The notes under the pieces: model-generated
What the model was told of the DNA's origin: nothing
What the model saw: only the letters and a program-made list of their open reading frames with translations
Database searches by the model: none
Translations under genes and position numbers: made by a program
From: Taudactylus pleione
Taxonomy: Eukaryota > Chordata > Amphibia > Anura > Myobatrachidae
DNA: 64,000 nt
NCBI GenBank assembly: GCA_031769625.1
Contig: JAUIMM010000573.1
Span: 2,373,001 to 2,437,000 of the forward strand
Direction: 5' to 3'
Part shown: one piece after another, positions 1 to 7,867 of the stretch
Layout: every line of letters starts with the position of its first letter
How positions within the stretch are numbered: the stretch's first letter is position 1

Positions 1-203
1 TACTCCATAAATCATGCTTTTTAGTCTAAATCCCAAACAGCATTATGCTCACCTTTCCTAACCAAGAATCTTGGGGGTGGTTTTTCAATCACCTGGACTT
101 AATGTTGGGAAAATGTGAATCTTTTGATTAGAAGGTTTGCCTCCAATGTCTAATATTTAAAGATAGATCATAGATAGATAGGTAGCTCGATTATTGATAG
201 ATA
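1..203. other. Unit 5' segment without recognised content (reference copy)
   Basis: This AT-rich stretch of about 200 bp shows no open frame, tRNA-like boxes or match to the two large internal modules. Its right part (about 165-203) is a degenerate GATA-like run (ATAGATAGATAGGTAGCTCG) that contains diagnostic site 192 (T in units 1, 3, 6 and 15; C elsewhere). It is repeated unchanged in length in every unit, and I assign it no function. Confidence 0.6.
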
Positions 204-315
204 GACACTAGTTAGCTACAGTAGATTCCCCATATATAGATAGATATAGAGAGATAGATAGATAGATAAATAAATAGATAGATAGATAGAATGAAAAGAT
301 AGATAGATAAAAAGA

Positions 316-372
<57 letters not shown>
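204..372 (+). repeat. Collapsed module 1 with GATA tract A (reference copy)
   Basis: GACACTAGTT (204-213) is followed after only 15 bp by the seed CCCATATATAGATAG (starting 229) and then by interrupted GATA repeats (about 252-318: GATA, AAATAAAT, GAATGAAAA, AAAAAGAAAA) leading into pure (GATA)13 at 319-370. The same start motif and seed bound modules 2 and 3, where about 730-750 bp lies between them. This therefore looks like a module whose body has been deleted. Pure tract length differs between units from 10 (unit 7) to 22 repeats (unit 21). Units 12, 13, 14 and 17 lack one GATA before the AAATAAAT interruption; units 20 and 23 have one and two extra after it. Confidence 0.85.
319..370 (+). 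repeat. Microsatellite (GATA)13, tract A of unit 1
   Basis: Perfect tetranucleotide repeat, flanked on the left by AAAAAGAAAA and on the right by GACAGACACTAGTT. It is polymorphic between units: 13, 17, 15, 19, 15, 18, 10, 12, 11, 15, 14, 15, 15, 17, 17, 13, 14, 12, 15, 14, 22, 11, 19, 15, 21 and 11 repeats in units 1 to 26. The complementary strand reads as TATC and produces spurious Tyr-Leu-Ser-Ile frames. Confidence 0.97.
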
Positions 373-462
373 CAGACACTAGTTCTTTGGTACTTATGAC
401 TCGTCTTTTGCTGTGTTGCTAATTATCATGCCTTGCGTTGCATTTGTTGCTAGTTGTGTGAG

Positions 463-468
463 CACGTG
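463..468. promoter_or_regulatory. CACGTG palindrome (canonical E-box sequence) in module 2
   Basis: GAGCACGTGGTAGG contains CACGTG, the core bound by bHLH-zip factors of the USF/MYC/CLOCK type. The motif recurs once per unit in the copies I read. In module 3 the equivalent site is CATGTG (1298-1303). A six-base palindrome can arise by chance, so binding is speculative. Confidence 0.25.
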
Positions 469-484
469 GTAGGGAATATAGAAT

Positions 485-597
485 GTAAGCTCCACTGCGG
501 CTGAGACTAAATTGAATGGCCAAATAATTCTCTGTAAAGCGCTGTGGAATATATGTGCGCTATATAAAAAACTGGTAATAAATACTAATAAATAATT
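485..597 (+). mobile_element. Degenerate L2/SINE-like 3' tail in module 2 (reference copy)
   Basis: The motif order is GTAAGCTCCACTGCGGCTG, then CTCTGTAAAGCGCTGTGGAAT, then GTGCGCTATATAAA, then AATAAATACTAATAAATAATT. From memory of the families, an AAGCGCTxTGGAAT plus GCGCTATATAAA tail ending in an A/T-rich simple repeat is typical of L2/CR1-clade LINE 3' ends and the SINEs that borrow them in amphibians and fish. No 5' part, tRNA-related head or reverse-transcriptase frame is present, so this is a remnant. It carries diagnostic sites 504 and 512. The assignment to a named family is inference. Confidence 0.55.
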
Positions 598-851
598 AGG
601 TACAGATGCGTCCACATACAGTACATCTATCCTCCATGTGCTTTGAGATGTGTTACAAATAATGGGTGAGTACAATGTGACTCTGTAGCACTGAGCATCT
701 TTCCAGGTGACTTTTTCCATTAAAATGTGTCTTATTTGCAAAGTGATGCGATTAGGACGCAAAAGCAGCTTATACTGATTAAAATGATATACGGCCTGCC
801 TACTGTATAATCTGTATGCGACTGAGCTGTATCTGCATACGATATGCAACT

Positions 852-880
852 TTACAGTGTCACAGCTGCTGACACTGTAA
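852..880. repeat. 11 bp inverted repeat with CAGCTG loop, module 2
   Basis: TTACAGTGTCA (852-862) and TGACACTGTAA (870-880) are perfect reverse complements around the seven-base loop CAGCTGC, which itself contains a CAGCTG E-box. The same structure lies in module 3 at 1689-1717 although the surrounding modules have diverged. The array therefore holds 52 copies, two per unit. Confidence 0.85.
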
Positions 881-1136
881 TGTAGCATTTTGCAGCACCC
901 GCACACAGAACATAGGTATGCCACATAACATTTTATTCAGCATTAGCTGCTTGTCCATCCTATTTTCCATTGCTTTGCAAATAGGACACATTTTAAGGAT
1001 ATAATTTGCACGAAAAGGTGCTCAGTTCTGTAGTGTCGTGCCACGGTATAACTCTACTAGATGGCCTGTTTAACGTGCAGGGAGGCTATGTGTATGTGAA
1101 CACATCTGTAGGTTACCCATATATAGATAGATATAG

Positions 1137-1137
<1 letters not shown>

Positions 1138-1168
<31 letters not shown>

Positions 1169-1193
1169 CGATCGATAGGTAGGTAGGTAGGTA
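1138..1193 (+). repeat. Compound microsatellite tract B of unit 1: (GATA)n(GATC)2 GATA (GGTA)4
   Basis: Fourteen tetramers follow the seed CCCATATATAGATAG and end at GACAGTTAGATATGCAG. Between units the tract ranges from 9 to 18 tetramers, with 0, 2, 3, 4 or 5 GATC and 3, 4 or 5 GGTA repeats. Its internal composition is a good haplotype marker. Units 7, 9, 13, 16, 18, 23 and 25 lack GATC entirely. Units 2, 5, 8, 11, 12 and 14 all have exactly nine tetramers with (GATC)2(GGTA)3 and also carry T at site 1213. Confidence 0.95.
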
Positions 1194-1319
1194 GACAGTT
1201 AGATATGCAGACACTAGTTCTTTGGTACTTATAACTTGTCTATTGCTGTGTTGCTAATTATCATGCCTTGCGTTGCATTTGTTGCTAGTTGCGTGAGCAT
1301 GTGGTAGGGAATATAGAGT

Positions 1320-1432
1320 GTAAGCTCCACTGGGGCAGGGACTACAGTGAATGGCCAAATTTTTCTCTGTAAAGTGCTGCGGAATATATGTGCGCTATAT
1401 AAAAGCCTGGTAATAAATACTAATAAATAATT
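1320..1432 (+). mobile_element. Degenerate L2/SINE-like 3' tail in module 3 (reference copy)
   Basis: GTAAGCTCCACTGGGGCAGG, then CTGTAAAGTGCTGCGGAAT, GCGCTATATAAAAGCCTGG and AATAAATACTAATAAATAATT. The GGGGCAGGGAC block is closer to common amphibian copies than the GCGGCTGAGAC form in module 2. It was present before the module duplication, because both modules contain it at the same relative place. The embedded TATATAAAAG is TATA-box-like, but it is a standard part of this tail and not evidence of a promoter. Confidence 0.55.
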
Positions 1433-1688
1433 AGGTACAGATGCGTCCACATACAGTACATCTATCCTCCATGTGTTTTGAGATATGTGTTACAAATAAT
1501 GGGTGAGTACAATGTGACTCTGTAGCACAGGGCATCTTTCCAGGTGACTTTTTCCATTAAAATGTGTCTTATTTGCAAAGTGATGCGAGTAGGATGCAAA
1601 AGCAGCTTATAGTGATTAGAATGATATACGGCATGCCTACTGTATTTTCTGTGTGCAACTGAGCTGTATCTGCATGCGATATGCAACT

Positions 1689-1717
1689 TTACAGTGTCAC
1701 AGCTGCTGACACTGTAA
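1689..1717. repeat. 11 bp inverted repeat with CAGCTG loop, module 3
   Basis: Same arms (TTACAGTGTCA and TGACACTGTAA) and loop CAGCTGC as at 852-880. It is fully retained here while neighbouring bases have changed (for example CTGTAACGTAG against CTGTAATGTAG). Confidence 0.85.
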
Positions 1718-1969
1718 CGTAGCATTTTGCATACAGATATAGCCACAGTCGCACACAGAACATACTGTAGGCTTGCCACATATAATTTTAATCAGCATAA
1801 GCTGCTTGTCCATCCTATTTGCATCACTTTGCGAATAAAATGCAGTTGAAGGGAAAATGTTTCACAGAAAGATGCTCAGCGGTACCGATTCGTGCCACGG
1901 TATAACACATCTAGAAGGGCTGTTGAACGCGCAGGAAGGCTAGATGTTTGTGAACACATCTGTTGATTG

Positions 1970-2020
1970 CCCATATATAGATAGATATAGAGATAGAGAG
2001 TAAGGTAGCTAGATATAGTG
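1970..2020 (+). repeat. Third seed motif with decayed GATA tract
   Basis: CCCATATATAGATAG, identical to the seeds at 229 and 1116, is followed not by a long GATA tract but by GATAGAGAGTAAGGTAGCTAG and similar imperfect units. It has the same length in all units, so it no longer expands. This marks the end of module 3. Confidence 0.8.
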
Positions 2021-2218
2021 CAAATTCACCCTGCCAACAAGGACAGGCCCAACTGAGATATATTTGCATGTATAGTGTATAGCAAGAACATGTTATCGCG
2101 CCTCCCAATATGTTTTTTCCAGGTGGGCCTTTTCCATCAATCAAAATGTGAGGTCAACATCTAAACAAACTACATCGCTGGACTTTTGTGAGGTCTCCTT
2201 GATTCCAGACTTCTACTC

Positions 2219-2269
2219 ATGGCAACAATCAAAGATGAACCACCGAAGAAGGAGACCCTGAACAGGTAA
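2219..2269 (+). other. Short ATG frame ending on a splice-donor-like site; possible fossil first exon
   Basis: The plus strand reads MATIKDEPPKKETLNR then stop. The sequence AACAG|GTAATT (exon end 2265) is a plausible 5' splice site, which would read through the apparent stop if spliced. The residues are acidic-basic and include IKDE, which fits the SUMO-site pattern (hydrophobic-K-x-E). An in-frame TGA lies ten codons upstream of the ATG, so this would have to be a first coding exon. I do not recognise the peptide. I see no matching acceptor or downstream exon in the unit, and a chance frame of 16 codons is entirely possible. It appears unchanged in the complete units. Confidence 0.2.
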
Positions 2270-2295
2270 TTAATGATTATTAATTACCGGTAATT
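2265..2295. repeat. Nested AT-rich palindromes built from GGTAATT
   Basis: GGTAATTAAT (2265-2274) pairs with ATTAATTACC (2279-2288) across a four-base loop. The second arm overlaps a perfect 14 bp palindrome, AATTACCGGTAATT (2282-2295). Three GGTAATT elements therefore sit in alternating orientation within 31 bp, with TAATTA homeodomain-type cores. The element is present in every complete unit. Confidence 0.8.
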
Positions 2296-2485
2296 CTCAG
2301 GCTAGACTTGGTCTAGGCCTGCAGAGGCACGATGATATGTTCCTGCTATACATTGATACTTAAAAAATGTCTATTTACTATGGACTATTCTACTTATGCG
2401 ACACTGTGATTTGGTAGTGTCAGATATACAGTAATTCTGTTTATCTCAGGATGCAGTATATCTCAGCTGTTCACTCTCCCTGTTT

Positions 2486-2800
2486 TACTCCATAAATCAT
2501 GCTTTTTAGTCTAAATCCCAAACAGCATTATGCTCACCTTTCCTAACCAAGAATCTTGGGGGTGGTTTTTCAATCACCTGGACTTAATGTTGGGAAAATG
2601 TGAATCTTTTGATTAGAAGGTTTGCCTCCAATGTCTAATATTTAAAGATAGATCATAGATAGATAGGTAGCTCGATCATTGATAGATAGACACTAGTTAG
2701 CTACAGTAGATTCCCCATATATAGATAGATATAGAGAGATAGATAGATAGATAAATAAATAGATAGATAGATAGAATGAAAAGATAGATAGATAAAAAGA

Positions 2801-2873
<73 letters not shown>

Positions 2874-4966
2874 CAGACACTAGTTCTTTGGTACTTATGA
2901 CTCGTCTTTTGCTGTGTTGCTAATTATCATGCCTTGCGTTGCATTTGTTGCTAGTTGTGTGAGCACGTGGTAGGGAATATAGAATGTAAGCTCCACTGCG
3001 GCTGGGACTAAAGTGAATGGCCAAATAATTCTCTGTAAAGCGCTGTGGAATATATGTGCGCTATATAAAAAACTGGTAATAAATACTAATAAATAATTAG
3101 GTACAGATGCGTCCACATACAGTACATCTATCCTCCATGTGCTTTGAGATGTGTTACAAATAATGGGTGAGTACAATGTGACTCTGTAGCACTGAGCATC
3201 TTTCCAGGTGACTTTTTCCATTAAAATGTGTCTTATTTGCAAAGTGATGCGATTAGGACGCAAAAGCAGCTTATACTGATTAAAATGATATACGGCCTGC
3301 CTACTGTATAATCTGTATGCGACTGAGCTGTATCTGCATACGATATGCAACTTTACAGTGTCACAGCTGCTGACACTGTAATGTAGCATTTTGCAGCACC
3401 CGCACACAGAACATAGGTATGCCACATAACATTTTATTCAGCATTAGCTGCTTGTCCATCCTATTTTCCATTGCTTTGCAAATAGGACACATTTTAAGGA
3501 TATAATTTGCACGAAAAGGTGCTCAGTTCTGTAGTGTCGTGCCACGGTATAACTCTACTAGATGGCCTGTTTAACGTGCAGGGAGGCTATGTGTATGTGA
3601 ACACATCTGTAGGTTACCCATATATAGATAGATATAGAGATAGATAGATAGATCGATCGATAGGTAGGTAGGTAGACAGTTAGATATGCAGACTCTAGTT
3701 CTTTGGTACTTATAACTTGTCTATTGCTGTGTTGCTAATTATCATGCCTTGCGTTGCATTTGTTGCTAGTTGCGTGAGCATGTGGTAGGGAATATAGAGT
3801 GTAAGCTCCACTGGGGCAGGGACTACAGTGAATGGCCAAATTTTTCTCTGTAAAGTGCTGCGGAATATATGTGCGCTATATAAAAGCCTGGTAATAAATA
3901 CTAATAAATAATTAGGTACAGATGCGTCCACATACAGTACATCTATCCTCCATGTGTTTTGAGATATGTGTTACAAATAATGGGTGAGTACAATGTGACT
4001 CTGTAGCACAGGGCATCTTTCCAGGTGACTTTTTCCATTAAAATGTGTCTTATTTGCAAAGTGATGCGAGTAGGATGCAAAAGCAGCTTATAGTGATTAG
4101 AATGATATACGGCATGCCTACTGTATTTTCTGTGTGCAACTGAGCTGTATCTGCATGCGATATGCAACTTTACAGTGTCACAGCTGCTGACACTGTAACG
4201 TAGCATTTTGCATGCAGATATAGCCACAGTCGCACACAGAACATACTGTAGGCTTGCCACATATAATTTTAATCAGCATAAGCTGCTTGTCCATCCTATT
4301 TGCATCACTTTGCGAATAAAATGCAGTTGAAGGGAAAATGTTTCACAGAAAGATGCTCAGCGGTACCGATTCGTGCCACGGTATAACACATCTAGAAGGG
4401 CTGTTGAACGCGCAGGAAGGCTAGATGTTTGTGAACACATCTGTTGATTGCCCATATATAGATAGATATAGAGATAGAGAGTAAGGTAGCTAGATATAGT
4501 GCAAATTCACCCTGCCAACAAGGACAGGCCCAACTGAGATATATTTGCATGTATAGTGTATAGCAAGAACATGTTATCGCGCCTCCCAATATGTTTTTTC
4601 CAGGTGGGCCTTTTCCATCAATCAAAATGTGAGGTCAACATCTAAACAAACTACATCGCTGGACTTTTGTGAGGTCTCCTTGATTCCAGACTTCTACTCA
4701 TGGCAACAATCAAAGATGAACCACCGAAGAAGGAGACCCTGAACAGGTAATTAATGATTATTAATTACCGGTAATTCTCAGGCTAGACTTGGTCTAGGCC
4801 TGCAGAGGCACGATGATATGTTCCTGCTATACATTGATACTTAAAAAATGTCTATTTACTATGGACTATTCTACTTATGCGACACTGTGATTTGGTAGTG
4901 TCAGATATACAGTAATTCTGTTTATCTCAGGATGCAGTATATCTCAGCTGTTCACTCTCCCTGTTT
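2486..4966 (+). repeat. Satellite unit 2 (2481 bp), haplotype CGGGTTTGT
   Basis: Has G504/G512 like units 4 and 19-26, but combines them with T1213 and the nine-tetramer tract B ((GATC)2(GGTA)3, 3639-3674) otherwise seen in units 5, 8, 11, 12 and 14. Tract A is (GATA)17 at 2804-2871. It looks like a recombinant between two classes. Confidence 0.96.
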
Positions 4967-5281
4967 TACTCCATAAATCATGCTTTTTAGTCTAAATCCC
5001 AAACAGCATTATGCTCACCTTTCCTAACCAAGAATCTTGGGGGTGGTTTTTCAATCACCTGGACTTAATGTTGGGAAAATGTGAATCTTTTGATTAGAAG
5101 GTTTGCCTCCAATGTCTAATATTTAAAGATAGATCATAGATAGATAGGTAGCTCGATTATTGATAGATAGACACTAGTTAGCTACAGTAGATTCCCCATA
5201 TATAGATAGATATAGAGAGATAGATAGATAGATAAATAAATAGATAGATAGATAGAATGAAAAGATAGATAGATAAAAAGA

Positions 5282-5346
<65 letters not shown>

Positions 5347-6110
5347 CAGACACTAGTTCTTTGGTACTTATGACTCGTCTTTTGCTGTGTTGCTAATTAT
5401 CATGCCTTGCGTTGCATTTGTTGCTAGTTGTGTGAGCACGTGGTAGGGAATATAGAATGTAAGCTCCACTGCGGCTGAGACTAAATTGAATGGCCAAATA
5501 ATTCTCTGTAAAGCGCTGTGGAATATATGTGCGCTATATAAAAAACTGGTAATAAATACTAATAAATAATTAGGTACAGATGCGTCCACATACAGTACAT
5601 CTATCCTCCATGTGCTTTGAGATGTGTTACAAATAATGGGTGAGTACAATGTGACTCTGTAGCACTGAGCATCTTTCCAGGTGACTTTTTCCATTAAAAT
5701 GTGTCTTATTTGCAAAGTGATGCGATTAGGACGCAAAAGCAGCTTATACTGATTAAAATGATATACGGCCTGCCTACTGTATAATCTGTATGCGACTGAG
5801 CTGTATCTGCATACGATATGCAACTTTACAGTGTCACAGCTGCTGACACTGTAATGTAGCATTTTGCAGCACCCGCACACAGAACATAGGTATGCCACAT
5901 AACATTTTATTCAGCATTAGCTGCTTGTCCATCCTATTTTCCATTGCTTTGCAAATAGGACACATTTTAAGGATATAATTTGCACGAAAAGGTGCTCAGT
6001 TCTGTAGTGTCGTGCCACGGTATAACTCTACTAGATGGCCTGTTTAACGTGCAGGGAGGCTATGTGTATGTGAACACATCTGTAGGTTACCCATATATAG
6101 ATAGATATAG

Positions 6111-6142
<32 letters not shown>

Positions 6143-7471
6143 CGATCGATCGATCGATCGATAGGTAGGTAGGTAGGTAGACAGTTAGATATGCAGACAC
6201 TAGTTCTTTGGTACTTATAACTTGTCTATTGCTGTGTTGCTAATTATCATGCCTTGCGTTGCATTTGTTGCTAGTTGCGTGAGCATGTGGTAGGGAATAT
6301 AGAGTGTAAGCTCCACTGGGGCAGGGACTACAGTGAATGGCCAAATTTTTCTCTGTAAAGTGCTGCAGAATATATGTGCGCTATATAAAAGCCTGGTAAT
6401 AAATACTAATAAATAATTAGGTACAGATGCGTCCACATACAGTACATCTATCCTCCATGTGTTTTGAGATATGTGTTACAAATAATGGGTGAGTACAATG
6501 TGACTCTGTAGCACAGGGCATCTTTCCAGGTGACTTTTTCCATTAAAATGTGTCTTATTTGCAAAGTGATGCGAGTAGGATGCAAAAGCAGCTTATAGTG
6601 ATTAGAATGATATACGGCATGCCTACTGTATTTTCTGTGTGCAACTGAGCTGTATCTGCATGCGATATGCAACTTTACAGTGTCACAGCTGCTGACACTG
6701 TAACGTAGCATTTTGCATACAGATATAGCCACAGTCGCACACAGAACATACTGTAGGCTTGCCACATATAATTTTAATCAGCATAAGCTGCTTGTCCATC
6801 CTATTTGCATCACTTTGCGAATAAAATGCAGTTGAAGGGAAAATGTTTCACAGAAAGATGCTCAGCGGTACCGATTCGTGCCACGGTATAACACATCTAG
6901 AAGGGCTGTTGAACGCGCAGGAAGGCTAGATGTTTGTGAACACATCTGTTGATTGCCCATATATAGATAGATATAGAGATAGAGAGTAAGGTAGCTAGAT
7001 ATAGTGCAAATTCACCCTGCCAACAAGGACAGGCCCAACTGAGATATATTTGCATGTATAGTGTATAGCAAGAACATGTTATCGCGCCTCCCAATATGTT
7101 TTTTCCAGGTGGGCCTTTTCCATCAATCAAAATGTGAGGTCAACATCTAAACAAACTACATCGCTGGACTTTTGTGAGGTCTCCTTGATTCCAGACTTCT
7201 ACTCATGGCAACAATCAAAGATGAACCACCGAAGAAGGAGACCCTGAACAGGTAATTAATGATTATTAATTACCGGTAATTCTCAGGCTAGACTTGGTCT
7301 AGGCCTGCAGAGGCACGATGATATGTTCCTGCTATACATTGATACTTAAAAAATGTCTATTTACTATGGACTATTCTACTTATGCGACACTGTGATTTGG
7401 TAGTGTCAGATATACAGTAATTCTGTTTATCTCAGGATGCAGTATATCTCAGCTGTTCACTCTCCCTGTTT
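4967..7471 (+). repeat. Satellite unit 3 (2505 bp), haplotype TATGTATAT
   Basis: Same class as units 1, 6 and 15. Tract A is (GATA)15 at 5285-5344. Tract B has 17 tetramers with five GATC (6112-6179). It has a private G-to-A change at 6367 (GCTGCAGAAT), consistent with CpG decay. Confidence 0.96.
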
Positions 7472-7786
7472 TACTCCATAAATCATGCTTTTTAGTCTAA
7501 ATCCCAAACAGCATTATGCTCACCTTTCCTAACCAAGAATCTTGGGGGTGGTTTTTCAATCACCTGGACTTAATGTTGGGAAAATGTGAATCTTTTGATT
7601 AGAAGGTTTGCCTCCAATGTCTAATATTTAAAGATAGATCATAGATAGATAGGTAGCTCGATCATTGATAGATAGACACTAGTTAGCTACAGTAGATTCC
7701 CCATATATAGATAGATATAGAGAGATAGATAGATAGATAAATAAATAGATAGATAGATAGAATGAAAAGATAGATAGATAAAAAGA

Positions 7787-7867
<81 letters not shown>

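Larger units (their letters stand above)
373..1137 (+). repeat. Internal module 2 (reference copy)
   Basis: This segment runs from CAGACACTAGTTC through an interspersed-repeat tail (485-597), an 11 bp inverted repeat (852-880) and the shared motif CGTGCCACGGTATAAC to the seed CCCATATATAGATAG (1116). It aligns along almost its whole length with module 3 (1208-1969). The first roughly 105 bp after the start motif differ at about six positions; divergence is higher, with small indels, towards the end. The two modules are therefore an old internal duplication, far older than the spread of the 2.49 kb unit. The minus strand holds a 176-codon open frame (394-924) that I judge non-coding. Confidence 0.9.
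1208..1969 (+). repeat. Internal module 3, diverged duplicate of module 2 (reference copy)
   Basis: This repeats the order of module 2: CAGACACTAGTTC, interspersed-repeat tail (1320-1432), inverted repeat (1689-1717), CGTGCCACGGTATAAC and the seed at 1970. Relative to module 2 it has small indels, for example GAGATATGTG against GAGATGTG near 1482. These break the minus-strand frame of module 2 into two short frames (1229-1450 and 1462-1779). It holds diagnostic sites 1213, 1500 and 1733. Confidence 0.9.
1..2485 (+). repeat. Satellite unit 1 (2485 bp), haplotype TATGTATAT, reference copy
   Basis: Used as the coordinate reference for sub-features. It carries T192, A504 and T512 together with A1733, the combination shared only with units 3, 6 and 15. 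Tract A is (GATA)13 at 319-370. Tract B is 14 tetramers at 1138-1193, with two GATC and four GGTA repeats. Confidence 0.97.
2021..2485 (+). other. Unit tail segment: weak module remnant, mini-ORF and palindromes (reference copy)
   Basis: The first part contains a short match (about 2116-2150, TTTCCAGGTGGGCCTTTTCC then AAAATGTG) to the TTTCCAGGTGACTTTTTCC region of modules 2 and 3, suggesting a very old third body fragment. The remainder is unique within the unit. It includes a 9 bp inverted repeat (GGTCTCCTT 2192-2200, AAGGAGACC 2249-2257), the mini-ORF at 2219 and palindromes at 2265-2295. Diagnostic site 2203 is A in units 19, 21 and 24 and T in the other complete units. Confidence 0.65.

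Noticed and set aside
394..924. Minus-strand 176-codon open frame in module 2, present in all 26 units
   Set aside because: Of the six substitutions I found among units within it, five change the protein (Asn/Thr, Ser/Pro, Tyr/Cys, Val/Met, Arg/His) and one is silent, so there is no sign of purifying selection. The frame crosses a retroelement tail, has no recognisable domain, and its module 3 counterpart is broken by small indels. It persists because the units are nearly identical.
319..1193. CRISPR array
   Set aside because: The tetranucleotide tracts have no unique spacers, and the 2.49 kb unit is far too long for a CRISPR repeat-spacer unit; no cas-like frame is present.
1394..1404. TATATAAAAG as a TATA-box promoter
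   Set aside because: The motif is a standard part of the L2/SINE-like tail, so its presence is explained without promoter function. No initiator or associated transcript structure can be seen.
1229..1779. Minus-strand frames of 73 and 105 codons in module 3
   Set aside because: They are the two halves of the module 2 frame separated by an indel near 1482. Their differences between units are mostly amino-acid-changing. They have no domain or independent start context.
1867..1904. RNA polymerase III B-box near GGTACCGATTCGTGCC
   Set aside because: It only loosely resembles the GGTTCGANNCC consensus, and no A-box or terminator sits at suitable spacing.
1911..2144. Minus-strand 77-codon frame over the third seed and unit tail
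   Set aside because: It reads through a GATA-derived run (Ile-Ser-Ile-Tyr) and matches no known family to me. It is unchanged across units only because that region has almost no variation.
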